Numbered from the stretch's first letter, positions 43,374 through 52,703 are shown. The stretch is 64,000 bases of DNA from Psychroserpens burtonensis DSM 12212 (GCF_000425305.1 NZ_AUDE01000023.1:1-64000); one strand, 5' to 3'. Numbers and translations: made by a program. The notes: a model not told the origin generated them from the letters alone.

Positions 43374-43665
43374 TTATTGTATCAAAGTTCTTAATTTATT
43401 TTCAATTGATGTATTCAGTTCTTCTGTTTTTTCGAATAATTGCTTGTAGAAGCTATATTTAATAGCGTTAATAAATAGACTCTCTACTAATGGTAGCTTA
43501 AATTCTTCATCCTTTTGTAGTGTTTTCATTCCAATTGTTGATCTGCAACGCAATCAAGATACCAAGAACTACAAGGATGATTTCGCCAATGGCATATTTG
43601 AAGTATTTACCTGTTTTATTCTCCATAAGTAGGTTTTGACGTATTTTTCTAAATATTGTAATCAT
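43374..43665 (-). pseudogene. Decayed DUF6090 copy with a large internal deletion
   Basis: From ATG 43665 the module is intact (MITIFRKIRQNLLMENKTGK, YFKYAIGEIILVVLGILIAL, QINNWNEN). It then jumps, with a frame change, to a typical family C terminus (MKTLQKDEEFKLPLVESLF, then FEKTEELNTSIENKLRTLIQ and a stop at 43374). About 150 central codons are missing compared with full copies. The loss spans the central S-G motif. Confidence 0.8.
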
Positions 43666-43674
43666 AAGCTAGTG

Positions 43675-44463
43675 TTATTTAAGAACAACCAACGCTTTGT
43701 CTATTTCATTAGTCAACTCATTTATCCTAGTGATCATATTTATATAAAAATCGATGGTTACTTGTCTAAAGAATATACTTTCGTTTAAAATAATTTTAAA
43801 GGCATCATCTTGTTTTGCTTCGTCAAACTTGTGTAATACAATAGCTTTTTTTTTAAATTCTGGATTATAATAATCCTTGCTGTCTGGATTAGAAAGGATC
43901 ATCTCTGGTGCATTGGGATCCAATTTACAATATTTTAGAAAATAAGGTAGTTTTACATTATACGTCTCATAAGCAGGTAAATCATTTTCGATTTTCTTAA
44001 TAGCTGTGCTAAAAAAATCGTAAAATCTTGAAATATCATTTCGTAAAGAATTATTAGTTAAAATACCAATGTCGTTATTTTGAAGATTTGCAAATGTAGA
44101 TTCATGTAGCACAATTATTAAAGGTGTTGTGAGTGCAGCATTGTAATCTATGACTGTTGCTGGATAATCTAAGTCGCTTGTCAAAAAGTTTAATAATTTT
44201 TTTTCCTCATTGATAAACGTAGAATGATACTTAATATTAAAATTAATATCTAGTGTATCTAATGTGAGGTCTTTTTTTAGGTTTTCTAAAAGAACGATTT
44301 CTAAAGTTCTAGCTTTGCGTTCTTCTTTCCAATTATTTACTTGTAACGCAATCAAAATTCCAATAACCACAAGGATAATTTCTCCAATGGCGTAGAGTAA
44401 ATATTTTGAAGTTGTATTTTCTTTAATCATGGATTTACGTATATTTCTAAAGACTTTAATCAT
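43675..44463 (-). CDS. DUF6090 family membrane protein (array copy 3)
   Basis: 262 residues with module MIKVFRNIRKSMIKENTTSK and YLLYAIGEIILVVIGILIAL. The central motif is altered to FANLQNNDIGILTNNSL (Asn-Asp instead of Ser-Gly). It begins one base after the stop of the MBOAT gene and is followed ten bases later by the decayed copy. The tight link to the SGNH-MBOAT pair makes joint expression likely. Function unknown. Confidence 0.87.
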   Translation of the reverse strand: MIKVFRNIRKSMIKENTTSKYLLYAIGEIILVVIGILIALQVNNWKEERKARTLEIVLLENLKKDLTLDTLDINFNIKYHSTFINEEKKLLNFLTSDLDYPATVIDYNAALTTPLIIVLHESTFANLQNNDIGILTNNSLRNDISRFYDFFSTAIKKIENDLPAYETYNVKLPYFLKYCKLDPNAPEMILSNPDSKDYYNPEFKKKAIVLHKFDEAKQDDAFKIILNESIFFRQVTIDFYINMITRINELTNEIDKALVVLK

Positions 44464-44464
44464 C

Positions 44465-45880
44465 TTAAAATTGAAAATAAATGAACTGTTCGCTATGGCC
44501 TTGAGAAATAGAAATTAGAAAAATCATTATAGCCCAAGTTACGCCTAATATTAGTGGTGATATTTTATGAGACATTTCTTTTAACGATGATTTTCTCATT
44601 ATCCAATGACAGATAAACAACAGGCTAATAAGTACAAGAACCTTAATGATATCAAACGATTGTAGGATTTTATCACCATCTGGATTCATGAAAAACATGG
44701 AGCTAATCATGTTTTTTGCAGTTGAAAACTCCCGAGCTCTAAAAAATACCCATGTAAAGTTGACTAAGATATAAGTAAGTAGCGCAAATAGTACTCCATT
44801 AAAAGCATTAATTTTTATATGAATGCGTTGTTTTAAAACACGCTCAGCCACTAGGTATAATCCATGTAAAGCACCCCAAATGACAAAAGTCCATGCTGCG
44901 CCATGCCACAAACCACCCAATAACATGGTAATCATTAAAGCGACATATAATCTTGTAATGCCATGCTTATTTCCTCCTAATGGAATATATAAGTAATCCC
45001 GTAGCCATGTGGATAATGAAATATGCCAACGTTTCCATAAATCGGAAAAACCAATAGAAGCATAAGGATATTTAAAATTGTCTGGTAAAATGATGCCTAG
45101 CATCAATGCAATACCAATAGCACAGGTAGAATAGCCTGCAAAATCAAAGAATATTTGTCCAGAAAATGCTAACGTACCTGTCCATGCATCTAAACCATGC
45201 AGGATGCTTTTTGAACCAAAAATTTTATCTGCAGTTCCCGAAAGTAATGTGTCTGCTAAAACAACTTTTTGAAAAAGGCCTATAGTCAATAGGAAGAAGC
45301 CCCAAATAAACTGTTGTGTAGTTGCTTTTTTCTCTTCGTAAAATTGGGTAATTAAATCTTGAGCACGCACAATTGGACCAGCAACTAATTGAGGAAAAAA
45401 AGTGACATACAATGCAAAGTCTAAAAACGTTCGAGCGGGTTGAATCTTTTTTTTATAGAGATCAATAGTGTAAGACATGGTTTGGAACGTGTAGAATGAA
45501 ATACCCATTGGTAAAATAATATCCATTGGTAAGGCTTCATAATCAAGACCGATTGAACTCATTACTAAGGTAAAATTCTCCAACAGAAAATTTCCGTATT
45601 TAAAAAATGCTAAAAACCCTAAATTTACGACCATACTCAATAGCAACCATAATTTCCGTTTACCTTGACGTTCTTCGACTGCTAGTTTTTTTCCGGCTGT
45701 GTAATCAACAATGGTTGAAATCCAGAGCAGAATGACCAACGGTGGATTCCAAAGGCCATAAAAAATATAACTTGCCAATAATAGAATGCGTTTTCTATTA
45801 TTCCAACTAAAAATATTGGCATAATACAGTACTAAAACAATAACTAAGAATACGATAAAGCTCAATGAATTGAATAACAT
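44465..45880 (-). CDS. MBOAT family O-acyltransferase (AlgI/DltB type)
   Basis: This 471-residue polytopic protein has about ten membrane helices and starts MLFNSLSFIVFLVIVLVLYY like AlgI-type proteins. Motifs include IVDYTAGKKLA, LPMGISFYTFQTMSYTIDLY, YVTFFPQLVAGPIVRAQD, and WRWHISLSTWLRDYLYIPLG. The putative catalytic histidine is in MLLGGLWHGAAWTFVIWG. Such proteins pass acyl groups across the inner membrane to a periplasmic SGNH-type partner that acetylates a polysaccharide. That partner is probably the gene two bases upstream. The target polymer is not known. Confidence 0.92.
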   Translation of the reverse strand: MLFNSLSFIVFLVIVLVLYYANIFSWNNRKRILLLASYIFYGLWNPPLVILLWISTIVDYTAGKKLAVEERQGKRKLWLLLSMVVNLGFLAFFKYGNFLLENFTLVMSSIGLDYEALPMDIILPMGISFYTFQTMSYTIDLYKKKIQPARTFLDFALYVTFFPQLVAGPIVRAQDLITQFYEEKKATTQQFIWGFFLLTIGLFQKVVLADTLLSGTADKIFGSKSILHGLDAWTGTLAFSGQIFFDFAGYSTCAIGIALMLGIILPDNFKYPYASIGFSDLWKRWHISLSTWLRDYLYIPLGGNKHGITRLYVALMITMLLGGLWHGAAWTFVIWGALHGLYLVAERVLKQRIHIKINAFNGVLFALLTYILVNFTWVFFRAREFSTAKNMISSMFFMNPDGDKILQSFDIIKVLVLISLLFICHWIMRKSSLKEMSHKISPLILGVTWAIMIFLISISQGHSEQFIYFQF

Positions 45881-45882
45881 AA

Positions 45883-46920
45883 TTAGTTGGTTTTAGAATT
45901 AGTAAACGCATCATCTTTTGTTAAAATCGAGACTAAGGTTTTTGTGAAATAGATAGCATCTTCATACGAAAGGTGAGACTCTTCTGGGCATTTAAGATCT
46001 TTAAGTGTATCATAATCTTCAAAGTGATAACTTTTTACGCGTGCTTGTTTTACTAAGTCATCCCAAAACTCGGTTCTTGGTAATACTTCATGTTCTCCAA
46101 CGCGTGTGGCTCCACTTGAGGGTAATCGCACTAATATGACATTTCCGTTTCTTGCTTTGAAGGTATTGAGGTCTTTTAGAAAAAAGGCCATTGTAGAAGC
46201 CTTGTCAGGTGGTGGTACTCCGTTTCCGAAGAATTCCCAAACTTTTATAATGGTATTTGCAAAAGCGGTGTCAGTTGCGGTGCGAGAGGTCATGGCCATA
46301 TTCCGGTTGGTATCGACATCTCCAAAATAGTAAAATGGTGGTGCAATGGGAGCGCCCGTTCTGTTACCGATTTTTACTTGACGTAATAATGATTTCAAAT
46401 CGATATCATCATCCCATTCTTCTTCATCTGCAGATACAAAAGCAAAGCTTTTTTGTAACGGAACAGATAATTCGTAATTAATACGCTGTGCATAGGTTCT
46501 GTCTTGATAATGATTAACTTTAGACTGCGACCTTTTCCATGGAAAAGCCTCTGGAAATGTTGTAGAAAAAAATAGTCCAGGTGTAACGCCTATGATTATG
46601 GAACCATTATAAGTTGTGTTATTGACGATATCATGAAATGTAGGTAAAGGCGAAGACCCTGTGGATGCGAGTTGAATAAGCTTTTTTCCTGTGAGTTGTT
46701 CAAATGGTTTTAGTTGAATATCAAAAAAAGCACGTGAAGATCCTAAAACGATAATATCCTCTTTTGTTGCAGTTTCTACATTTGCACGATGTTTTGCCCA
46801 TAAAGCTTTTTCGTCATTTAGTGTTGGGTAATAACCTTGTAGTCTCCAGTAAATTTCCCATGAACTCAATAGCACGAGGCTTAATGCTATTGTAATGACT
46901 AAAGATTTTTTTAAATTCAT
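45883..46920 (-). CDS. SGNH-hydrolase-like (AlgJ/AlgX-like) membrane-anchored protein
   Basis: The 345-residue protein has an N-terminal membrane helix (SLVITIALSLVLLSSWEIYW) and a periplasmic domain. SGNH-like signatures are DIIVLGSSRAFFDIQLKPFE (block I with the serine), NVILVRLPSSG, and a late PEESHLSYEDAIYF with a histidine in the block V position. It is followed two bases later by the MBOAT gene, the usual order of an O-acetyltransferase pair. The pairing is from context; catalytic competence is likely but not proven. Confidence 0.8.
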   Translation of the reverse strand: MNLKKSLVITIALSLVLLSSWEIYWRLQGYYPTLNDEKALWAKHRANVETATKEDIIVLGSSRAFFDIQLKPFEQLTGKKLIQLASTGSSPLPTFHDIVNNTTYNGSIIIGVTPGLFFSTTFPEAFPWKRSQSKVNHYQDRTYAQRINYELSVPLQKSFAFVSADEEEWDDDIDLKSLLRQVKIGNRTGAPIAPPFYYFGDVDTNRNMAMTSRTATDTAFANTIIKVWEFFGNGVPPPDKASTMAFFLKDLNTFKARNGNVILVRLPSSGATRVGEHEVLPRTEFWDDLVKQARVKSYHFEDYDTLKDLKCPEESHLSYEDAIYFTKTLVSILTKDDAFTNSKTN

Positions 46921-46936
46921 GATGGTTGGTGTTTAG

Positions 46937-47035
46937 TTAGTGCTTAGGAGCTTCACTTCGGTAACTGTCAAAAAGCGTCTTCGTATGCATTTGATCAAAT
47001 TGTTTGGTGTCTTCATAGTGTCGAAAGAGCCATAG
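46937..47035 (-). pseudogene. Short coding-like relic upstream of the SGNH gene
   Basis: A minus-strand open stretch of 32 codons between two stops reads LWLFRHYEDTKQFDQMHTKT and then LFDSYRSEAPKH before its stop. The composition looks like real protein rather than random A+T-rich translation, but there is no start codon. It may be the last part of a deleted gene. I do not recognise the parent family. Confidence 0.3.
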
Positions 47036-47103
47036 TTAAAAGATAAGAGCAGTTAAAAATTTTAATACCTTCAATTAGATATGTTTTTAGTGGTTTCTAA
47101 TTT

Positions 47104-47439
47104 TTAGTATAAAATATTATCAAATACTCGTTCTAAGTAGCGCTCTTTTGGTGAGAAATTTTTGTCGGAGAGAAATACTTCAAGAATTTCTTGCTTTAAC
47201 TTATTGAGTTCTGTTGGTGTATATTCATGATGATTAATAGCATCTTCTATTTTTTCAAAACAATCATCTTCCTCGTCACAACAAAACTCATTGTATAATT
47301 TGTCAAAGGTTTCTGGATCGGTTTTAGATTTAATTAAATTAATTTCTGCTTCAGATTGTTCTTGGTCTATTTTAGCACTGAGTAAAAGAATATAAATTTT
47401 CAACTCTGATTTTGACCATTTTGCTAATTTGTTTTTCAT
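47104..47439 (-). CDS. Hypothetical helical acidic protein
   Basis: This 111-residue protein is soluble and predicted all-helical, starting MKNKLAKWSKSELKIYILLL. It carries a short Cys- and Asp/Glu-rich stretch (FCCDEEDDCFEKIED). The pattern of helices with AINHHEYTPTELNKLKQEIL recalls TerB-like helical domains, but I see no clear signature and leave it unnamed. It interrupts the DUF6090 array between the SGNH gene and a gene-poor stretch. Confidence 0.6.
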   Translation of the reverse strand: MKNKLAKWSKSELKIYILLLSAKIDQEQSEAEINLIKSKTDPETFDKLYNEFCCDEEDDCFEKIEDAINHHEYTPTELNKLKQEILEVFLSDKNFSPKERYLERVFDNILY

Positions 47440-48059
47440 AATTTAATTTAATGAGTTGTATTCTTTTAATGTAAATTATATTGATTTTTTTAAAAAGCCA
47501 ATGCTAGGGAGAAAGGAATTCTCTTAGTCAAAAACTTCTATAAAAGTATGTTGTTTAACTTATGTCAAGTTAATCGACAGTGGGCTTATTGTCAACCACA
47601 TATTCATGTGGTATTAAAAAGACTATTTGTGATGTTATGCTTTACTAATTTTGTGAGTAATTTGATTATGAAAGGTTTTATTCAAGAGGAAAGTTGAGTC
47701 TTTTGTTAATACGCGTTGCTTTTTTATAATAGCAGAAGAATCATCAAAAAAAAACATAGGATTTTCATTTGTGACTACTATTCTAATTTTTTGTCTTGTA
47801 TCGAATTCTTCGTATTCTCCTTATAAAAGTTTTACAAATAATGAATATTAACTGATTTGGGCTTTATTTAAATTATTTTAAATCAAGAAGAGGCTCTTTA
47901 AATAGTCGAAATTCTTGCTTATTTACTTTTGTAGCTAGTGTTCTTTATATGTAAAGTAATTAAAGGAAAACCAGTGCCGGTCCAAGGCCATAGATGTTTA
48001 CTTGTTCTATTTGGAGTACTAGGTTTTAACGGTTATTTCTAAAGCATTCTAGGATTTAT
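47440..48059. other. Gene-poor stretch inside the array
   Basis: No intact gene is visible over 620 bp. A coding-like minus-strand relic lies at 47635-47820 and is listed separately. The remaining sequence has stops in all frames and no recognisable structure. It directly borders the most damaged DUF6090 copy, so the whole stretch looks like a zone of decay. Confidence 0.5.
47635..47820 (-). pseudogene. Coding-like relic without a start codon
   Basis: The minus strand is open for 61 codons between stops. It reads GEYEEFDTRQKIRIVVTNEN, then PMFFFDDSSAIIKKQRVLTK, and ends HKISKA. Amino acid usage looks protein-like. There is no plausible start and no family match from memory. It may be the C-terminal piece of a gene lost during array rearrangement. 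Confidence 0.3.
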
Positions 48060-48862
48060 TTAGAGTTCATTATCAATTAATACAATAAGTTGTTCGCAAT
48101 AAGTTTTCATTTGTTCTAATTGCTTGTTGATAACGCTGAATTCGTATATAGCCATAACAAAGCCATTTTTCTGTTTGGTATCTTTTAACATGGCTTCAAA
48201 TTGCTCTTTAATTAAATCTCTATTTTCGCCAGCTTCACCGTTACTCACGTAGTACATGTAATTTTGAACAATTGAATTCATATCCATCGTATTAAATGAG
48301 AGCTCGTACAACTACGTTTCTGGATCATACCTAAAATGTGCTTCTTCATCTTTCATGATTTTATAAAGCGATTCCATATTAAGTAAAGTGTTTTTGATGG
48401 AGTCGTTTGAAAGTAAAGCTAGGTTGCCAGAATTCATTAATTCTTGAAAAGTGTTATTAATTGGAATCCAGAGGTCTTTAAATCTTCATAAAAAGCCCTA
48501 TTCACCTTTATGACTTTCATTCCATATACAGGGCCAAATAACGAATCAAGTTTAGGACTGTACTCGTAATTTGGGTTTTCCATAAGTTTCTCCAACTGTT
48601 TGATAGACTTTTGGATATGGACTAAATTTTTAAGTTCAGCTTTCATCTTATTTCTATCTACTGTTAAACCTTCTTTCGATTGAAGCAGGATTTTGATTTC
48701 TTGAATGTCATCTTTTTGATTGCTATTCCAATTATTGATTTGTACAGCAATTAAAATACCAACGACTACCAGTACAATTTCGCCGATTGCTTAGATGAAA
48801 TATTTGGATGTTCGATTTTCTTTAATCATATTTTGGCGGATTTTTCGAAAGAATTTTATCAT
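48060..48862 (-). pseudogene. Decayed full-length DUF6090 copy (two stops and a frameshift)
   Basis: From ATG 48862 the module reads MIKFFRKIRQNMIKENRTSK, YFI, then a TAA stop, then AIGEIVLVVVGILIAVQINN. It continues through KAELKNLVHIQKSIKQLEKL to about 48475, where a frameshift is needed to reach DLWIPINNTFQELMNSGNLA. A TAG follows at about 48313-48315, before LYELSFNTMDMNSIVQNYMY and a normal C terminus (TYCEQLIVLIDNEL). All parts of the family are present, so decay seems recent. Confidence 0.85.
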
Positions 48863-48865
48863 TGG

Positions 48866-49630
48866 TTATTTTGAGTCTATTTCGTTATCAATCAATTTTA
48901 GCATAGCATCCAATTCCGTTTTCAATTCTTCGTAGTAATTTTGATTAAGATATCTAGCGGTTAAAATAAAATCCGTCAGTTCATTTTCTAATTTTTGAGA
49001 TTGCAGTAAATGAAGATTTCCAAGTTTAAATTTGCTTTCTTTTATATCGAAGGTGTCTCCTTGGGCATCTGTAATCATTTTTTTCGCATTGCCATCAGCA
49101 TTCATAATTGCTATTATATCTCTTCTGACAACAGCATGTTCATCTTCTTGAAACCTAATTTTAGATAGTAGCCCTTTACTTGACGATAAAGCAAATTTTA
49201 ATTTAGCATTACTAAAAATAGAAAGTTTTCCCGAACTAATTATTTCGTCCAATACCGCTTGATTTGGATGGTATATTACCTCCCAATTTGTCATTTCCAT
49301 AGCTAAAGTGGAAAATTCCTTTTCGGTAATTGCGGGAATATCGGGACCCATGAGATCAGAAATTTTTAAAGCATAATCGGCATTACTTTTATTGACAGCT
49401 ATCACCTGTTCTAGTTTTTGGTGACTGTATTTAAACTCTTCTTTTAAAGCAACGAGATACTGTTGCTCAATACGACTTTGTTTAGAATCCTCATTCCAAT
49501 TGTTAATTTGAAGGGCAATCAAAATACCAATAACCACAAGGAAGATTTCGCCAATGGCGTAGAGTAGGTATTTACTAGCTTTATTTTCTTTAATCATATT
49601 TTGACGAATTTTTCGGAAGAATTTAATCAT
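48866..49630 (-). CDS. DUF6090 family membrane protein (array copy 4)
   Basis: 254 residues with module MIKFFRKIRQNMIKENKASK and YLLYAIGEIFLVVIGILIAL. Central motif: LDEIISSGKLSIFSNAKL. The region before it is helical with possible coiled-coil character (LVALKEEFKYSHQKLEQVIA). The C terminus is ELKTELDAMLKLIDNEIDSK, again a helix ending in an acidic tail. Its start ATG shares one base with the stop of the preceding copy. Function unknown. Confidence 0.88.
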   Translation of the reverse strand: MIKFFRKIRQNMIKENKASKYLLYAIGEIFLVVIGILIALQINNWNEDSKQSRIEQQYLVALKEEFKYSHQKLEQVIAVNKSNADYALKISDLMGPDIPAITEKEFSTLAMEMTNWEVIYHPNQAVLDEIISSGKLSIFSNAKLKFALSSSKGLLSKIRFQEDEHAVVRRDIIAIMNADGNAKKMITDAQGDTFDIKESKFKLGNLHLLQSQKLENELTDFILTARYLNQNYYEELKTELDAMLKLIDNEIDSK

Positions 49631-50442
49631 CAGTTAGTAGTTGTTAAATCATATTCCTTTTGAATGTCAACAATGAGACTTTTGGCGTTTCCTTTTGCCC
49701 AAGACATATAAAACATATAGGTTTTTAAATCTATGGTACATTGGGCAATCTCATTGTAATAGTCTGTTAATGTCAAAACTTGCGGTTGTAATAATTGTAA
49801 ATGTTCCATTTTTTGAATCGCGCCAAAATCGTAATCAACTGAAAACGTATCAGAATTCATAGCATCGTAAGATTGAATATACCCATCAAACGCTTTAAAA
49901 CTGATAATTTTTTTTCTGATGGTTTGCAAATTTTCAAAAGCTCTTTTAGGATTAAACTCTGGCACTGTAAATGCTATTCTTTCGTAATAATCGGAAAGCT
50001 CTTGTACTAGTGCTCTATTAGCAATACCTTTTACTGAACCAGAATTTATGAGTTCGTCATAAGCTGATTTATTTAAAACTGCCTTACTATAATCTGTAGC
50101 ATATTTAAACGAATAGTAATATATATTCGCTGTCTCATCTTTTCCGTCTATAGTATTACTTATGGACGCTCTTAAAGAATCTAGACCTTGAACAATAAAG
50201 GTATTAGTTTTAATGTTGTTTTCACATCTAAGGATATCATAATTTAAATTTTCAATAATTTCTTTCATAGATGCCAATTGATGTGCTTTTGTCTTTCTGT
50301 TTTCATTCCAATTATTGATGTTCAAGGCAATCAAAATCCCAATGACCACGAGGATGATTTCTCCAATGGCGTATTTGAAGTATTTGGTTGTTTTTCCTTC
50401 GGAAATGTAACGTTGTCTAATATGTCTAAAGAATTTTATCAT
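49630..50442 (-). CDS. DUF6090 family membrane protein (array copy 5)
   Basis: 270 residues with module MIKFFRHIRQRYISEGKTTK and YFKYAIGEIILVVIGILIAL (FKY class). Central motif: YDELINSGSVKGIANRAL, followed by VQELSDYYERIAFTVPEF. The start lies two bases after the previous stop, and its own stop overlaps the next start by one base. Function unknown. Confidence 0.88.
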   Translation of the reverse strand: MIKFFRHIRQRYISEGKTTKYFKYAIGEIILVVIGILIALNINNWNENRKTKAHQLASMKEIIENLNYDILRCENNIKTNTFIVQGLDSLRASISNTIDGKDETANIYYYSFKYATDYSKAVLNKSAYDELINSGSVKGIANRALVQELSDYYERIAFTVPEFNPKRAFENLQTIRKKIISFKAFDGYIQSYDAMNSDTFSVDYDFGAIQKMEHLQLLQPQVLTLTDYYNEIAQCTIDLKTYMFYMSWAKGNAKSLIVDIQKEYDLTTTN

Positions 50443-50444
50443 GG

Positions 50445-51197
50445 TTATGGTGTATTCAATTCATTTTCTATCACACGGATTAATTTCGCATTTTGCTTTA
50501 TTAATAGCTCTAAAACATCAATGTTGTTTACAATTTTTAGAGAGGCTTCAAAGAGTATTTGCTGGAATTCCGTGTCTTTTGAAAGTGCTATGAGTTCTGC
50601 GCTATCAATAAAATCGTAAGATAAGTCCTGTACGGTTGTATTTTTATATTTATTTTCAAACCAATTGGTAAGCTTGTACATTTTTTTAGTTCCTAAAAAA
50701 ATGCGCATTTTATTTTTTATAACGTCCTCTAGATCAGAGTAGATATCGTCCATATCTTTCATTTTCCTGAAATAGATTAATATTTCTTTTCTAATGCTTT
50801 CATTGGTGATTTTTGTCGCTAAAAAGGGATCATTTTCTTTTGTTATTGGATTGTAATAAGGCAAAAATCTAATAATGCTAGGGTTCTCTATGACAATTGT
50901 GCTATCATTTTTTACACCTATTTTATATAACTGTTCCTGTAAAAAATCGACGTCTTTAAGTTCTTTAAGGTTTTTACCATAGGAAACGGAATCTGATTTG
51001 ATGTCCAATAATAGATTGCTATAAACATCCCGAAGATTACGATTTTGTTTTCGTTGTTCATTCCAATTATTAATTTGAAGCGCAATCAAAATACCAATAA
51101 CTACGAGGATGATTTCGCCAATGGCGTATTTGAAGTACTTGGTGGTTTTGCCTGTTTTCATAAGGTTGTATCTTATTTTTCTAAAGAACTTTATCAT
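50445..51197 (-). CDS. DUF6090 family membrane protein (array copy 6)
   Basis: 250 residues with module MIKFFRKIRYNLMKTGKTTK and YFKYAIGEIILVVIGILIAL. The variable part lacks the Ser-Gly motif; the equivalent region reads FLATKITNESIRKEILIYFR, so it belongs to a divergent subgroup. It ends LLIKQNAKLIRVIENELNTP. The preceding copy's stop is 17 bases upstream. Function unknown. Confidence 0.86.
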   Translation of the reverse strand: MIKFFRKIRYNLMKTGKTTKYFKYAIGEIILVVIGILIALQINNWNEQRKQNRNLRDVYSNLLLDIKSDSVSYGKNLKELKDVDFLQEQLYKIGVKNDSTIVIENPSIIRFLPYYNPITKENDPFLATKITNESIRKEILIYFRKMKDMDDIYSDLEDVIKNKMRIFLGTKKMYKLTNWFENKYKNTTVQDLSYDFIDSAELIALSKDTEFQQILFEASLKIVNNIDVLELLIKQNAKLIRVIENELNTP

Positions 51198-51214
51198 TTG
51201 CTAGTCTAGTTTTA

Positions 51215-51976
51215 TCAATCTCTAAGTACTAATTCTTTATCAATGGCTACCAAAAGCGTATCGCCTGCTGTTAAAATGCGCCTAAATACTTCACGTCTAT
51301 AGACATTATTTAAAGCTTGTGTAGAATTTAAATAATTATCTAAAGATAGGTAGGTTGCCGATTTTGGATTGTTTATCCAAGTGGTATCTATGGTTTTTAA
51401 ATCTAGTCGTGGATTTTTAATCTGCCTTATCAAAAGTTTGTAGGGATGCATAGCTGGGTCTAACTCATATAATTCGGATAGTGCTGTGTTTACACTTCTA
51501 ATATATTCTATATGTGCTTCTACCAGTAAATAGTATTTATTAATCCTTTTTTTTAGTTCTTTATTCTTCATAGCATACATACTGCCAGAATTAATCATTT
51601 CAGTATAGGTATTCTGGTTGATAAATAATTCATTCCAAAAAGTACTATTTAAGCGAGTTACCGAATCTATGTCTTTAACGGTCTTGGCTTTGTAGAATAA
51701 GTCTAAACCAAGTTCTAAATCTTTTTCATACGTTGCAAATAGAGAGTCCTGATTCTGTAAATTTGAAATATCCGCTTGTAAATCATTTTTTATATTTACC
51801 AGTAAGGCGACTTCTTTTTTTGATGCGTTTTGTGTTTCTTTCCAAGTGTTAAGCTGCAACGCAATTAAAATCCCAATAACTACAAGGATAATTTCGCCAA
51901 TGGCATAGAGTAAATATTTTGAAGCTTTATTCTCTGTAATCATTTTTTGTCTAATTTTTCTAAAAATCTTAATCAT
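51215..51976 (-). CDS. DUF6090 family membrane protein (array copy 7)
   Basis: 253 residues with module MIKIFRKIRQKMITENKASK and YLLYAIGEIILVVIGILIAL, then QLNTWKE. Central motif: YTEMINSGSMYAMKNKEL. A later segment, DLKTIDTTWINNPKSATYLS, resembles DIDTTWVHNVNAPTYLAFYK of copy 9, so these two are close relatives outside the module despite different module classes (LLY here, FKY in copy 9). Its start overlaps the previous gene by eight bases. Function unknown. Confidence 0.88.
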   Translation of the reverse strand: MIKIFRKIRQKMITENKASKYLLYAIGEIILVVIGILIALQLNTWKETQNASKKEVALLVNIKNDLQADISNLQNQDSLFATYEKDLELGLDLFYKAKTVKDIDSVTRLNSTFWNELFINQNTYTEMINSGSMYAMKNKELKKRINKYYLLVEAHIEYIRSVNTALSELYELDPAMHPYKLLIRQIKNPRLDLKTIDTTWINNPKSATYLSLDNYLNSTQALNNVYRREVFRRILTAGDTLLVAIDKELVLRD

Positions 51977-52703
51977 AGGTAGATAATTTTGCTTCTATAT
52001 GTTGTAAAATTTTTGTTTGTATGTCATAAAGTGTCGTAGCTCGTTTTACAATAAAAAATGTATTAAGACTTCTTGAATGAATATAATTTTCGAAGATGGG
52101 ACTTGTTAAAATGTTTTGCTCATCCGTATCAAAAGCACTTTTAGTAGGTTGAATTAGGGCGTTTTTAAAATTTTTAGATTGATAATTTTCAATGATAAAT
52201 GAAGCTTGTTGCGTTTGGTTATCATAGATTAGTTTTGTGCTTAACTTATAATAGTCATAATTTAATTGCCAGTCGGCTATATAATTTTTGAGTTCATCAT
52301 CTACAAGTACTAATTTTTCTGACGCTAATGTGGCTATGGAAGCATTAAATTCTGGTACGTATATCGTTGAAAACATAAGCGAATCGAGTTTATGCTTCTC
52401 AACTTCTATTGGATTAGGGCTTATTAAACTTGATAATTCAGCCGTACTCGCCTTGACAAATTTATGCTGTTCTAACTTTAGTTGTAATTCGGTTTGGTTT
52501 CTCGAAAATTCATCTTTCATTTGTAAGAGCACCTTGTAGGCCTCTTTTTCTAATTTATTATTTTCGTTCCAGTTATTAATTTGTAGGGCTATTAAAATCC
52601 CTATAACTACTAGGATGATTTCGCCAATGGCGTAGAGTAGGTATTTTGAAGTTCTGTTTTCCTTAATCATATTTTGTCTAATTTTTCGGAAGAATTGTAT
52701 CAT
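51969..52703 (-). CDS. DUF6090 family membrane protein (array copy 8)
   Basis: 244 residues with module MIQFFRKIRQNMIKENRTSK and YLLYAIGEIILVVIGILIAL. The central region is SIATLASEKLVLVDDELKNY, which lacks the glycine of the family motif. It is short, ending KILQHIEAKLSTYD. Overlaps: one base with the preceding stop and eight bases with the next start. Function unknown. Confidence 0.86.
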   Translation of the reverse strand: MIQFFRKIRQNMIKENRTSKYLLYAIGEIILVVIGILIALQINNWNENNKLEKEAYKVLLQMKDEFSRNQTELQLKLEQHKFVKASTAELSSLISPNPIEVEKHKLDSLMFSTIYVPEFNASIATLASEKLVLVDDELKNYIADWQLNYDYYKLSTKLIYDNQTQQASFIIENYQSKNFKNALIQPTKSAFDTDEQNILTSPIFENYIHSRSLNTFFIVKRATTLYDIQTKILQHIEAKLSTYD

